64,000 nucleotides of DNA from Candidatus Poribacteria bacterium (GCA_022822005.1 JAJECO010000097.1:62001-126000), one strand, 5' to 3'. Shown: positions 53,242-63,150, counted from the first letter of the stretch. Numbers and translations: made by a program. The notes: generated from the sequence alone by a model not told the origin.

Positions 53242-53719
53242 ACTCACACATTTTGACGAAAAGGGGCATGCTCGCATGGTGGATGTTACACCGAAGGAGG
53301 AAACCCTGCGCGTTGCGGTGGCACGTGGGCATGTGTTTGCGAAGTTGGAGACGCTCCGATTAATCGCTGAACGTGGTTTCGCAAAAGGGGATGTCCTCGA
53401 AGTGGCTCGCCTCGCCGGTATCATGGCGACCAAGCGTACGGGAGATCTTATTCCCCTATGCCATCCACTTGCTTTGACCTCTGTCAAAGTTGATCTGTCG
53501 ATTAATGAAGCAGAACACCGCGTCGAGATTGAGGCGGAGGTGCAGACCGTTGGGCGAACAGGTGTTGAGATGGAAGCCATGACCGCTGTTTCTGTCGCTG
53601 GTTTGACGGTCTACGATATGTGTAAATCGGTTGACAGGGAGATGGAGATTTCTGATATTCGATTGGTCAAAAAGACTGGCGGGAAAAGTGGTACATTCGT
53701 CCGAGAGGAGTTGTCGTAA
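53234..53719 (+). CDS. moaC: Cyclic pyranopterin monophosphate synthase
   Basis: A 161-residue MoaC. It has [31 protein letters not shown], and [20 protein letters not shown] with CKSVDR. It works with MoaA to make cyclic pyranopterin for molybdenum cofactor. ATG 53234 has GGAGG 5 bp upstream; a GTG four codons earlier is less likely. Its stop overlaps the next ATG (TAATG). Confidence 0.96.
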   Translation: MNKLTHFDEKGHARMVDVTPKEETLRVAVARGHVFAKLETLRLIAERGFAKGDVLEVARLAGIMATKRTGDLIPLCHPLALTSVKVDLSINEAEHRVEIEAEVQTVGRTGVEMEAMTAVSVAGLTVYDMCKSVDREMEISDIRLVKKTGGKSGTFVREELS

Positions 53720-56616
53720 TGAGAGGGACCAAGGGAGAAAAGGCAATTTTCCCACTTTCTGTTTTTAGTGTTTGCCTGATTTTGAGCTGCATTCTGCTTG
53801 TCACACCGGATACTTCTGCCGAAGATTACGCGCTTATCATTGGCGGTGTTGGCGGTGAGAAATCCTTTTACGATGAATTTTGGAATGCGACTTCAGGGAT
53901 GCGTAGCTTGCTGATAAAGGAATACGGGTACGCACCGGAGCATATCACATTTCTGTTTGAAAATGATGGGGAGGCATCAGATTTAGTTGATGGGAAATCG
54001 ACGAAGGCTGGGATCGAGGCTGCTTTTTCTGATTTACAGGCGCGGGTTCAGCCGGGGGACCAATTCCTCCTCTTCATGGTCGGTCATGCAACCAAAACGG
54101 CAGATGGGCTAAAATTCAACTCGCCCGGACGGGATATCAGGGATATAGAATGGGCTGCGCTCATCAATCAGATTCCTGCAGAGCAGATGGTGTTAGTCTT
54201 CGGATTCCCCTATAGCGCGCGTTTCGTGTCTCAAGTGAGTAAGGGGGGGCGGACAATCATCACGGCGTGTTCAGCGCGTGAGGGTTACATGCGGTCGGGA
54301 TTTGGGAATATTTTCGTCAATGCCTTTTCGGATGGGACCGCTGATGGGGATGACAATGGAGCCATTTCGCTGTTGGAGGCGTTTTTGTACACCCAAGAGC
54401 GGGTGAAAGCCTGGTATGAGAGCGATGGTTCTGTTCAGTCGGAGCATCCCCATCTTGATGATAATGGAGATGGAGTTGCGTCACGCAAAGAACTGCCGAA
54501 CGCTTCGGACGGCACGCTTGCGCAAAGGACCTACTTGGGAAAACGTCGTTCGGTGCTGGCTGATTCCGCGTCGCTTGAGCCGGACTTGGATCGGTCCGAC
54601 GATGAATTTGGAGAAACATCTACCGAAGAGGACAGCGGACCGTCCCAGCGCACCTTAATTTCCTATAATTTTGTTTCAGAAGCGGATGAGGCGGAGATCG
54701 AGGCGTTACTCACTGATGCTCCGCGGGCAGATGATTTTCCCGAAAACGGTGCGGTTGTGCTTTGGGAAACAGAGGTGATGAACCTCAACGAAGACAGCAG
54801 CTACGTCTACTCCACACGACGGATTGTGAAAATTTTTAACGATACAGGACATAAGTTTGGTAAAGTTAGCATTCCGTACACACGTGGAAACGATGACATC
54901 ACAATTCATCACGCCCGAACCCTCGCGTCCGACGGTCGTGTAGTTGATCTTGATCAACGAAGCATTGTCAAAAATATTCCACCGCCGAGTGCGGTCGAGG
55001 CGGGGCTGTTTGTAGATGCTCGCCTTATGCACTTTTCAATGCCGGAGATGTCCGACGATTGCATCATCGACTACGCTTATTCATCCAACAATCGGGGGCA
55101 TCTGATGCAGGGGGAATTCTGGCACCAGGTCTACTTCCAAACTTCCGTGCCTGTGCAGCGTTACCGCTTTACGATTCATACACCAAAAAAGAAAGCAATC
55201 TACTACCAGATTACCAGTCCGCAAGCCATTGGGAGCGAACCGATGATCACGGAAACTCGCTATGCGCGTACCCATACATTTGAACTACGCGATGTTCCCC
55301 CGCTCCGTGAAGAGGCATTCATGCCAGCCGTTGAGGACCTCGCTTACAGTATCAATATCACCTCACTTGATTCGTGGGATAAACTTATGAAGTGGTACGG
55401 GACTCTTATCCGCGAGCAGGATTATGTGACGCCGGAAATCGAGCAGAAGACCAAGGCGTTGTTGAGGGGCGCCTGGAGTCGAAAGGAGAAGATTAAACGG
55501 CTCTACGAATATGTTGCGACGAACATCGATTATGTCGGCATTGAGCTCGGAATATGGGCGATAAAGCCACATTCTGCGCCTGAAATTTTTAAGGAGGGGT
55601 ATGGGGACTGCAAGGATAAGACGACGCTGCTCAGTACAATGTTATCAGCGGTCGGTATCCAATCCTATCCGGTGCTAATTTCCGCGGGTGAGTCCAGCAG
55701 GATTGTTCGTGAGATCCCCTCGCTCGCGTACTTTAATCACATGATCCTCGCCGTGGAGGAGAATGGCGATGGCGGACTTATTTGGTTAGATGCGACAGCG
55801 GAAACTTGTGCGTTTGGCGATCTCCCTGCCAGCGATCAGGATCGATGGGCACTCATCGTCAATCCTGATTTTCTTATGAAGGAACCGGAGGAGATGAACC
55901 GAGAGGCTACCTCTCCCGATGAAAATGGCAGGATGCAAGATCAATTATACCGATTTGCAAAAAGCCCAACGATCGAGGCAGCAGCAAACCTCAAGCGTGT
56001 TGAGACACGGATACAGGTGGAAGACGATCTGTCAGTCAAGGTTGCTCAGACACTCACTGTAACGGGCGCATTCAATACGAAGCTGCGAAGTCAATTGAAA
56101 TATATCAATCCTGATGAGCAGTTGAAGTTCCTGCATGAATACATGGAACTTGATGATCGTGCGAAGTTGGAGAAGATTTCGGTTCCAAAACTTGATGCTA
56201 TGGAGGACGAACTGAAGATTGTCCTCAACTGGTGGTGCGAGGATTACCTCTTTGCTATTGGTCAGCAGTATGTCCTTGAGTTGCCACTGGTTAAGCATCC
56301 TTACGCGGCGTTGCTCAGTGAAGAAAACAGAACACACCCGGTCATCATCGGAAAAGCAGTTACTTTTTCGGATGAGGTTGTTGTCAATCTATCGTCTCTA
56401 TTTTCGGTGGATTCTGTGCCTGAGGACCGCGAGATTGACAACCGTGTTGGTTCCATCCAACTCAAATATACAAAATCGAAACGAAAAATGGTGATGAAGC
56501 AGACCCTACGATTCAATCGTCCAGCAGTCCCTGTCGATGGGATCCTTGATCTAAAGGCACTTGTCCGACAGGCTTCAAACAAGGGGACAAAGAGAGTATT
56601 GTTACTCCAAAGGTGA
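53719..56616 (+). CDS. Secreted protein: caspase-like (pseudo)domain, DUF3857, transglutaminase core
   Basis: A 965-residue protein. Residues 1-34 are a signal peptide. A C13/caspase-like domain follows (38-230) with H123 in FMVGHAT, but the place expected for the catalytic Cys reads FGFPYS (P164 for Cys). It has EF-hand-like loops DGDDNGAISLLEA and DDNGDGVASRKEL. DUF3857 (about 325-560) and a transglutaminase core follow, with catalytic Cys in GYGDCKDKTTLL, His in FNHMILAV and Asp in WLDATAET all intact. It starts within the moaC stop. Its partner substrate is unknown. Confidence 0.85.
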   Translation: MRGTKGEKAIFPLSVFSVCLILSCILLVTPDTSAEDYALIIGGVGGEKSFYDEFWNATSGMRSLLIKEYGYAPEHITFLFENDGEASDLVDGKSTKAGIEAAFSDLQARVQPGDQFLLFMVGHATKTADGLKFNSPGRDIRDIEWAALINQIPAEQMVLVFGFPYSARFVSQVSKGGRTIITACSAREGYMRSGFGNIFVNAFSDGTADGDDNGAISLLEAFLYTQERVKAWYESDGSVQSEHPHLDDNGDGVASRKELPNASDGTLAQRTYLGKRRSVLADSASLEPDLDRSDDEFGETSTEEDSGPSQRTLISYNFVSEADEAEIEALLTDAPRADDFPENGAVVLWETEVMNLNEDSSYVYSTRRIVKIFNDTGHKFGKVSIPYTRGNDDITIHHARTLASDGRVVDLDQRSIVKNIPPPSAVEAGLFVDARLMHFSMPEMSDDCIIDYAYSSNNRGHLMQGEFWHQVYFQTSVPVQRYRFTIHTPKKKAIYYQITSPQAIGSEPMITETRYARTHTFELRDVPPLREEAFMPAVEDLAYSINITSLDSWDKLMKWYGTLIREQDYVTPEIEQKTKALLRGAWSRKEKIKRLYEYVATNIDYVGIELGIWAIKPHSAPEIFKEGYGDCKDKTTLLSTMLSAVGIQSYPVLISAGESSRIVREIPSLAYFNHMILAVEENGDGGLIWLDATAETCAFGDLPASDQDRWALIVNPDFLMKEPEEMNREATSPDENGRMQDQLYRFAKSPTIEAAANLKRVETRIQVEDDLSVKVAQTLTVTGAFNTKLRSQLKYINPDEQLKFLHEYMELDDRAKLEKISVPKLDAMEDELKIVLNWWCEDYLFAIGQQYVLELPLVKHPYAALLSEENRTHPVIIGKAVTFSDEVVVNLSSLFSVDSVPEDREIDNRVGSIQLKYTKSKRKMVMKQTLRFNRPAVPVDGILDLKALVRQASNKGTKRVLLLQR

Positions 56617-56686
56617 ACGTAAATTTGCAGTCGGGTCTTAAAAAATTCCGACTGTTTGGATTTGGCGGATGTGAGGAGGGAAATCG

Positions 56687-57787
56687 GTGAGGCAGAAAGA
56701 CTATTATCAGATCCTTGGTGTAAGTCGAAATGCGACCCTCGATGAGATAAAGAGAGCCTATCGTAGAATTGCGATGCAAAGTCATCCCGACAAAAATCGG
56801 GGCGATAAACGGGCGGAGGAGCGGTTCAAAGAGGCCTCGATGGCTTATCAGGCTCTAATTGAACTCAGTCCGCAGCACATCGGCGATGAATCGTCAGAGA
56901 CGGATAGGACAACTTCTGAAAATGGCGGATTTAGACGTTCTGGTGATGGCGACTCTAGAGTTAATGACTTCTTTGATGGTTTGTTTAGGTCGGGACCGCA
57001 GACGAAACGAAAGACAAAAACGAGACGAACGGTTAAAGCAAAGGGAAGACGGGGTTCCAATCTAAGAACTGATCTAACCCTCCCATTCACTGAAGCCATG
57101 TTGGGAACGGAGCGTTCCATCCGTGTTCACCGCAGTGAGGAGTGCGAAAGCTGTGATGGCACGGGAGCGCAAAGGGGGTCACCCGAATCTACTTGTCCCA
57201 GCTGCATGGGCAACGGCGAGCTTCTCGACCAGTTACTGCGGGATAGCACAAAGGAGAATAAACTGTGCGAACGCTGCCGAGGCACAGGTGTCCTAATTCA
57301 CCAACCGTGTCGGGTGTGTCGCGGGACAGGTGCCGTCCGCAAGGAGCGGTCTTTGCTGGCGAAGATGCCGCCGGGGATTGAGACCGGGAAATCGTTGCGC
57401 TTGCCCGGTCAGGGAGAGTGTGGCTCACGCGGGGGACCTTATGGGGACCTGTTTGTAGATGTTGTTGTCAAGTCGCACCCGGTCTTGCAACGTGATGGGT
57501 ATGATTTGCGATGTCAGGTTCCGGTCGGCTTTGCGACAGCGGCTCTCGGTGGAGAAATTCATGTTCCGACGCTTACCGATCCTATTGCGTTGAACCTTCC
57601 ACGAGGAACACAGCCCAATCAAACCTTCCGGCTAACTGGTCAGGGGATTAAGAAATCTGAAAACGAGAGCGGAGATCTTCTTGTTACTGTTGTTATTGAA
57701 ATCCCGACCACTCTAACGAGGCAACAGGAGCAGCTGCTGGAGGCGTATATGGCATTGGAGAATGGAGAGGTTTCAGAGGAATCTTGA
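56687..57787 (+). CDS. dnaJ: Chaperone DnaJ (Hsp40, type I)
   Basis: A 366-residue protein: J domain (1-66) with HPD in SHPDKNRGD, a short Gly/Phe stretch, four CxxCxGxG zinc motifs (about 145-215) and the C-terminal substrate domains (GKSLRLPGQGECGSRGG, then GDLFVDVVV). It delivers clients to DnaK and stimulates its ATPase. The start is GTG 56687 with GGAGGG upstream. No dnaK or grpE nearby. Confidence 0.93.
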   Translation: MRQKDYYQILGVSRNATLDEIKRAYRRIAMQSHPDKNRGDKRAEERFKEASMAYQALIELSPQHIGDESSETDRTTSENGGFRRSGDGDSRVNDFFDGLFRSGPQTKRKTKTRRTVKAKGRRGSNLRTDLTLPFTEAMLGTERSIRVHRSEECESCDGTGAQRGSPESTCPSCMGNGELLDQLLRDSTKENKLCERCRGTGVLIHQPCRVCRGTGAVRKERSLLAKMPPGIETGKSLRLPGQGECGSRGGPYGDLFVDVVVKSHPVLQRDGYDLRCQVPVGFATAALGGEIHVPTLTDPIALNLPRGTQPNQTFRLTGQGIKKSENESGDLLVTVVIEIPTTLTRQQEQLLEAYMALENGEVSEES

Positions 57788-57849
57788 CACACAGCAGCTA
57801 CACCACTGGGGGAGAACCGTTGGCACATGAATCGCAGGAGAGAACGGAG

Positions 57850-58467
57850 ATGAGTTCCCGTGCTCAATCTGTTACTCCACGGGGAGGAACGCAGATCCGG
57901 AATGAATTCATCACTGTAGTGTCCGGTCTCCCGCGGTCTGGCACCTCGATGCTGATGCAGATGTTAACCGCCGCTGATTACCCGTGCTTGACCGATGGTG
58001 TGCGGCAAGCGGACGCTGACAACCCGCATGGCTACTTTGAATGCGAGCAGGTGAAACGGATTCGCCAGGATCGTACCTGGGTGCCCGAAGCGAAGGGCAA
58101 AGCGGTGAAAATCATCGCTCAACTGATTCCGTTTCTCCCTCCCCGATTCAGCTATCGAGTTATCTTTATGGATCGCAACATCAGCGAAGTGCTCGCTTCT
58201 CAGCGGAAGATGCTCCAACGTCAAGGGAAAAGCGGTGGCAATCTATCCGATGTAGAGTTGGGCAAGATCTTTGAGCGGCAGGTCTGTGAGGTGAAGGGGG
58301 TGCTGGCTCAATGCAATATCCCGATGCTTGGTGTTGCGTATTCGGAGGCGCTTCAACGCCCTGTGGAGATTGCGGAGAAGGTTCAAGCGTTCCTCGGTGA
58401 GGATTTGGATGTGTGTGCGATGGCTGCAGCGATTGACCCTAACCTTTATCGTCAGCGGTGCGAGTAA
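57850..58467 (+). CDS. Sulfotransferase-family protein
   Basis: A 205-residue protein with the 5' PAPS-binding P-loop VSGLPRSGTSM (about residues 20-30) and YRVIFMDRNISEVLASQRKM, the pattern of the 3' phosphate site. It would transfer sulfate from PAPS; the substrate is not evident. ATG 57850 with AGGAG upstream; a TTG at 57784 overlaps the dnaJ stop and is possible. Confidence 0.8.
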   Translation: MSSRAQSVTPRGGTQIRNEFITVVSGLPRSGTSMLMQMLTAADYPCLTDGVRQADADNPHGYFECEQVKRIRQDRTWVPEAKGKAVKIIAQLIPFLPPRFSYRVIFMDRNISEVLASQRKMLQRQGKSGGNLSDVELGKIFERQVCEVKGVLAQCNIPMLGVAYSEALQRPVEIAEKVQAFLGEDLDVCAMAAAIDPNLYRQRCE

Positions 58468-58518
58468 TTGATCTCAACACTCTCTGTATCGGCTCAATTC
58501 TCGAAATTAGGAGAAAAA

Positions 58519-59676
58519 ATGGACGCTACTACAACAAAACCACTTGCAGCTGAGGAGGCAAGGGTATGCGTTACCGGTTGGGATTTCAATCGTCCTGCGC
58601 CGTTCCCCGGACTCGGTGATTTTATTGGCTGGGCTGGGGCGCTGGAGCGAATGCCCAACGGCAATCTGCTGCTCGGCCATTCCGCTGGCTACTGGCACGC
58701 TTCGTTTGCGTCGCCGCGACTGTTTGAGGAGGAGACACGAGAACGTTACGCTGCTGACGGTTGGCCCGTAGATTTTATTGCGCCGACAGGTGGACGCTCA
58801 ATGGCAGTCCATTCCACCGATGATGGACGTACTTGGAGCAAACCTCTCGGACTGACAGATATCTCTTTAGACGACGGTCCGGTAACGCTGTTTGTTTGCC
58901 AGGATAACACCGCCCTCTGTTTTCTCAATGTACAGGCATCTTGGTACGGATTCTCGGAAGCACCGCCAGCTTTCCGTAAGGATCTCAATGGATTGAATAC
59001 CCAGCAGTGTGTGATTAGATCGACCGACAGCGGGACAACGTGGAGTGAGCCGATTTGGTTGGATAGTCCGGGTTCGTTTTACGAGCGGAGTCACGGTCAG
59101 GCAATCCAACTGCCCAATGGGGGCATTCTTTGGCCCACCTACTGTTCAAGTCAGGATGAGAATCATCTCTTTGGTGCAATTCGCCGTTCCGACGATTCTG
59201 GGAAGACGTGGTATACCGTCTCTACTATCCGGCGCGAAGGGGTGGATGTGGACGAACCTGCCATCGCTCGTTTTGACGATGGACGTCTCGTTATGGTGTC
59301 GCGCCCCGATGGCGGCATCTTCTTCTCAGACGACGATGGCGTTAGCTGGCGTGAGTCTGGACGAATGGTTCAGAGTGGAACGGTTAAAGCCCCGCGATTG
59401 TTCGTGCTTGCGGATAGCACCCTCGTCTGCGTTACGACCTATCAAGGTGGGTTATATGTCTTCTTGAGTCGGGACGGAGGCGTGGACTGGACGCCGGCCC
59501 TTCCCCTCGATGTGTCTTGCTACGGCTATCCCGGTGGACTCCAAATGGAGGACGGGTCGCTGTTGATTTCGTATTGTGAAAGCGGTATAGCCCCTAACCG
59601 TGTGTATGTGATCCGCTTCCAAGTCAACTCCGCACGTGATGGTATAGAACTCTTAGATATTGGACAATCCTCGTAA
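58519..59676 (+). CDS. Sialidase-like six-bladed propeller protein with Asp-boxes
   Basis: A 385-residue protein with five Asp-box-like motifs (STDDGRTW, STDSGTTW, SDDSGKTW, SDDDGVSW, SRDGGVDW), which mark BNR/sialidase propellers. There is no signal peptide from ATG 58519 (AGGAG 6 bp upstream). Such proteins hydrolyse sialosides or related glycosides; activity is uncertain because the triad residues are not checked. Near a sulfotransferase-like and a sulfatase gene. Confidence 0.8.
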   Translation: MDATTTKPLAAEEARVCVTGWDFNRPAPFPGLGDFIGWAGALERMPNGNLLLGHSAGYWHASFASPRLFEEETRERYAADGWPVDFIAPTGGRSMAVHSTDDGRTWSKPLGLTDISLDDGPVTLFVCQDNTALCFLNVQASWYGFSEAPPAFRKDLNGLNTQQCVIRSTDSGTTWSEPIWLDSPGSFYERSHGQAIQLPNGGILWPTYCSSQDENHLFGAIRRSDDSGKTWYTVSTIRREGVDVDEPAIARFDDGRLVMVSRPDGGIFFSDDDGVSWRESGRMVQSGTVKAPRLFVLADSTLVCVTTYQGGLYVFLSRDGGVDWTPALPLDVSCYGYPGGLQMEDGSLLISYCESGIAPNRVYVIRFQVNSARDGIELLDIGQSS

Positions 59677-59755
59677 CAACTCTTGGTGGGGTTGGTGAGA
59701 TTTATTCATTAATGAACTAATCCACCGATGAACCAGATGGGATTGGAGGTATGAT

Positions 59756-60418
59756 TTGGACCTTGAGCAGAAAACAGAGTTAGTTTCTGACGCCTTAGAA
59801 AAACTTTACGGTGCACCCGAACCGGACATAGAGGAAGATGTGCTTGAGTGTTTGATACTTACAGTTTTGTCCCAGAACACAAACGATGTCAATCGTGATA
59901 AAGGGTTCGCAGTCCTCAAAGAACGCTATCCGACGTGGGAAGAGGTACTAGATGCCGATGTGGAGGACATCGCGGACGCGATCAAGATTGCGGGGTTGAG
60001 CGGCCAGAAGAGCCGCACAATCAAGAATTTCTTGACATGGCTCAAGGCAGAATATGGTGAGTTGGATCTGGAATTCATCCGTGAAATGGAGACCAAAGAC
60101 GCAATACCACTGCTATCTCAGCACAAAGGCATCGGTATCAAGACTGTGTCCGTCACGCTTGCGTTTGCTTGTGGTCGTGATGTGTTCCCTGTGGATACGC
60201 ACGTTTTGCGGATCAGCAAACGGCTTGGGTTCGTGCCATCTAATTGTACTGCGGAGAAAGCACATGAATTGATGCCCCAAATCATTCCCAAAGGCGAAGC
60301 GTATCCGTTCCATATGAACCTTATCGCATTTGGACGCCAGATCTGCGACGCACGTAAGCCGAAATGCGATCAGTGTCCCATCACGACACATTGTCTCTAC
60401 TATCGGGGTGAGTTGTAA
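59756..60418 (+). CDS. Endonuclease III-like DNA glycosylase
   Basis: A 220-residue HhH-GPD glycosylase. The helix-hairpin-helix is HKGIGIKTVSVTLAF, with K in GIGIKT as the catalytic Lys and D in FPVDTHVLRIS as the catalytic Asp. The 4Fe-4S cluster motif C-x6-C-x2-C-x5-C is complete at the C-terminus. It removes oxidised pyrimidines and nicks the abasic site. TTG 59756 has GGAGG 6 bp upstream; an overlapping ATG at 59750 is out of frame. Confidence 0.88.
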   Translation: MDLEQKTELVSDALEKLYGAPEPDIEEDVLECLILTVLSQNTNDVNRDKGFAVLKERYPTWEEVLDADVEDIADAIKIAGLSGQKSRTIKNFLTWLKAEYGELDLEFIREMETKDAIPLLSQHKGIGIKTVSVTLAFACGRDVFPVDTHVLRISKRLGFVPSNCTAEKAHELMPQIIPKGEAYPFHMNLIAFGRQICDARKPKCDQCPITTHCLYYRGEL

Positions 60419-60429
60419 AACGTGAAGCG
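60416..60429. repeat. TAAAACG-TGAAGCG heptamer pair
   Basis: Two degenerate heptamers directly after the stop codon of the glycosylase gene; see findings. Confidence 0.5.
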
Positions 60430-60485
60430 GTGATTTAGATTTTCAAAATGAGTTGTTAGATTTCATTTGGCTCCGAGGTGATTGA

Positions 60486-61793
60486 TTGCCGAATATAGAA
60501 CATCGTACCGTAATTATTGTGGGCGGGGGACCGGCTGGTCTTCCGCTTGCTGTGGTGTTGGGAGGTTGGCACCCTTACTTTCGTGGAAGTCGCATGTTCA
60601 GCCTGCGCTACCCACAGTTGGCTGCGGGCCTTCAGCAGATCCAAGGAACGCTTCTGGGATTAGATTTCAAAGGGATAGCCAGAAACGTCCCACCCGTAGA
60701 TCTCTTCCGACTCCTCCATCACCCCAGACAGCTGTTTGAAGAACTCGCGCAGATCGCGATGGAATTTCGCCAAGAAACGCCGATAGATTACCTACTCATC
60801 ACGCAGGAGAAGGTCGGCGGCTTGTGGAACAATGTGCCCCAAAATCTCCTGACCCTTTCTCCGGGACAGTGGATGGAGTTCCCTTTCTATCCGCTGGCGC
60901 AACATATTGAAGAACAAGGGATTAATTTAAATGTCAACGATCTGATAATCAAGGGGGATTTGCTACACTACTATCACAGTATTCCCACTCGATTTGGACA
61001 GACAGACCGCATCCGTACCGGCGAAAAGGTCGTCCGTATTGAACCGCACGAGCGTGGTTTTCTGGTGACGAGCAGGGATGTGGGGACGGAAACAACCCAT
61101 CAATATACTGCCAAGTATCTCGTTTATGCCGTTGGTCAGCGGTGCATCCTGCGACGACTCGATGTGCCAGGAGAAGATCTCCCGTTTGTGGCGAAAAGTT
61201 ACGATCGGCCGGAGAATTTCCCCGGTGAGCGTGTCATTGTCGTTGGTGGCGGCAGGTCGGCGGATTGGGCGGCGACGGAGCTTTACGATGCGGGCAAGCA
61301 GGTGTATTATGTGATGCGTCAGTCGTTTGAGAATCACTGGCGGTTAGTCAGTGATAGCCGCTACGGGTTGCCGTATTACGCTCGGATTGCCGAAATTATG
61401 GAGAGCCAAGATCCCCGTTTTCAGACATTGTACCAAGCCCACATCCGAGAGATTAAAGAAGGGACCTCCGCCGGTCTGATAACGGTAAATCATCAGGGAG
61501 AGGAACAGGTTATCGAAGCCGAGCATGTTATCTTGGAGATTGGTGGTAGTGCAGACTACTCTCTCTTTGAGGGGTTTGAACCGTTGGAACAGGTCGAAAA
61601 ATATGATAACTACCGTTTCCAGCTGCATCAGGTGATGACACATCCCCATAACTACGAGGCAGTCAATATCCCGAACCTCTATATGGGCGGGTATCTTGCG
61701 TCGGGGATTGGGTTGGTGGTCATCGCCATGCACGGAACAACTTACGCGATTGCTGGGGATGTCCTTCAAAAAGAGGGGCTTATCAATTTTTGA
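60486..61793 (+). CDS. FAD-dependent NAD(P)-binding oxidoreductase
   Basis: A 435-residue flavin oxidoreductase. FAD motif VIIVGGGPAGLPLAV near residue 9; second dinucleotide motif VIVVGGGRSADWAATEL near residue 253; closing LYMGGYLASGIGLVV. It is like flavin-containing monooxygenases or thioredoxin-reductase-type enzymes; substrate not evident. The start is TTG 60486 with GAGGTGA upstream. Confidence 0.85.
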   Translation: MPNIEHRTVIIVGGGPAGLPLAVVLGGWHPYFRGSRMFSLRYPQLAAGLQQIQGTLLGLDFKGIARNVPPVDLFRLLHHPRQLFEELAQIAMEFRQETPIDYLLITQEKVGGLWNNVPQNLLTLSPGQWMEFPFYPLAQHIEEQGINLNVNDLIIKGDLLHYYHSIPTRFGQTDRIRTGEKVVRIEPHERGFLVTSRDVGTETTHQYTAKYLVYAVGQRCILRRLDVPGEDLPFVAKSYDRPENFPGERVIVVGGGRSADWAATELYDAGKQVYYVMRQSFENHWRLVSDSRYGLPYYARIAEIMESQDPRFQTLYQAHIREIKEGTSAGLITVNHQGEEQVIEAEHVILEIGGSADYSLFEGFEPLEQVEKYDNYRFQLHQVMTHPHNYEAVNIPNLYMGGYLASGIGLVVIAMHGTTYAIAGDVLQKEGLINF

Positions 61794-61845
61794 CTGTGGG
61801 TTAGGGTTATGAGCCAACGGTGCTAGTTTGTAACTGTTGATATCG

Positions 61846-61866
61846 TGAAACGTGATGCGTGAAACG
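61846..61866. repeat. TGAAACG-TGATGCG-TGAAACG heptamers
   Basis: Three heptamers, the middle one with two changes, in the intergenic region after the FAD oxidoreductase. Confidence 0.7.
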
Positions 61867-61930
61867 TGAACTCAATATCGTTGATAGCTAGTGTTCTGTC
61901 ATATAAATCATGATAAATCTCTCACGGCTC

Positions 61931-61992
61931 GGCTTGGATAGCCATATCCAAGCCCGATTTGCGGCGGTGTTGTGGATTTGTCAATCCACAAC
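61931..61992. repeat. Two adjacent perfect 10-4-10 hairpins
   Basis: GGCTTGGATA (61931-61940) pairs with TATCCAAGCC (61945-61954) around gcca; GTTGTGGATT (61969-61978) pairs with AATCCACAAC (61983-61992) around tgtc. They are 14 nt apart and unlike in sequence. No T-run follows, and the rest of the 289 bp gap has no gene. Confidence 0.8.
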
Positions 61993-62082
61993 GAGCAGGG
62001 GCATTAACAATTATCTGACAATGTACTAGTATTCGAGGTTATTAATCGAAGTTCTGGAATGAACAAAGACTTGGAGCAAAAC

Positions 62083-63066
62083 ATGACACGTATTGGCGTT
62101 ATCGGTACAGGGGGCATGGGCAGTGCCCATTGCAATTCGCTGCCTCAAGTTGAAAATTGTGAATTTGTCGGCGTTGCAGACCTCCGTTTGGAGGCGGCAC
62201 AGGCTATCGCAGACCAACACCAAATCCGCGCATTTCAAGACTATCGCGAACTGCTGGAGATTGTGGATGGCGTCGTGGTCGCGACGCCGCCGGTAGCACA
62301 TCGGGAGGTTGTCGTTGCAGCAGCGGAGGCAGGGGTTCACGCGTTTTGTGAGAAACCGCTGTCCCTCACCCTCGGCGATGCAGACGCGATGATCGAGGCT
62401 GCGGACAAAGCTGGTACCCACATTATGGCGGGACAGGTTCTCCGTTTCTATCCCGTGCATGTCCTCGGTAAGCAGTTAGTTGATGACGGTGAGATCGGTG
62501 ACGTGACCTATATCGAAACGGATTACAGCGGTCCCTATCGAGGTGCGCGGGAACGTCCATCAACGTGGTATGGGAGTGTTGGTGGGCTTTTAGAAAATGG
62601 CATCCACAAGTCCGATCTCATTAACTGGTTTGGTGGAACCGCCCTGACGGTTGCAGCGGAAGTGGGCAGCTTTTCTGGACACGATGATTGGGAGGATTAT
62701 ACGGTCTCGCTCATTCGGTATGATACGAAGGCAGTAGGGATATTGCGATGGGGTGGGTTCATGGGCGCACGCGGCACAAATGATACCATCATTGACGGAT
62801 CGGAAGGATCGCTACGGCTCGATATGGGAGCGGACATCGCGTATCTGAAGAAGATTGGTGAATCGGAATGGAAGACACTCACTCCCGACCGCACGGCACC
62901 GCACGGCGTCGTCGGTGAACTGACCCACTTTGTCGATTGTATCCGTGAAGATAAGACACCCTTGATTGATGGCAGAGGCGGGCGCCATGCTGTTGAGGTT
63001 GTCTTAGCAACCTACCGTTCCGCGAAGGAAAAGATTAAAGTCATCTTACCGATGCGAGATGCGTAG
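62083..63066 (+). CDS. Gfo/Idh/MocA-family NAD(P)-dependent oxidoreductase
   Basis: A 327-residue protein. Rossmann motif IGVIGTGGMGSAH (residues 4-16); HAFCEKPLSLTLGDAD, with the conserved Lys; GGLLENGIHKSDLINW, with the catalytic His. Members oxidise sugars, inositols or their derivatives. ATG 62083 has TTGGAG 7 bp upstream; an ATG at 62059 is less likely. Confidence 0.9.
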   Translation: MTRIGVIGTGGMGSAHCNSLPQVENCEFVGVADLRLEAAQAIADQHQIRAFQDYRELLEIVDGVVVATPPVAHREVVVAAAEAGVHAFCEKPLSLTLGDADAMIEAADKAGTHIMAGQVLRFYPVHVLGKQLVDDGEIGDVTYIETDYSGPYRGARERPSTWYGSVGGLLENGIHKSDLINWFGGTALTVAAEVGSFSGHDDWEDYTVSLIRYDTKAVGILRWGGFMGARGTNDTIIDGSEGSLRLDMGADIAYLKKIGESEWKTLTPDRTAPHGVVGELTHFVDCIREDKTPLIDGRGGRHAVEVVLATYRSAKEKIKVILPMRDA

Positions 63067-63150
63067 GGGACATCTGGCAACGTCTTTTGAACAGTGCGCC
63101 CACCGGTTCAGCCCAAACGTGATGCAAATTTGAAGAGGACTAACACGCCT

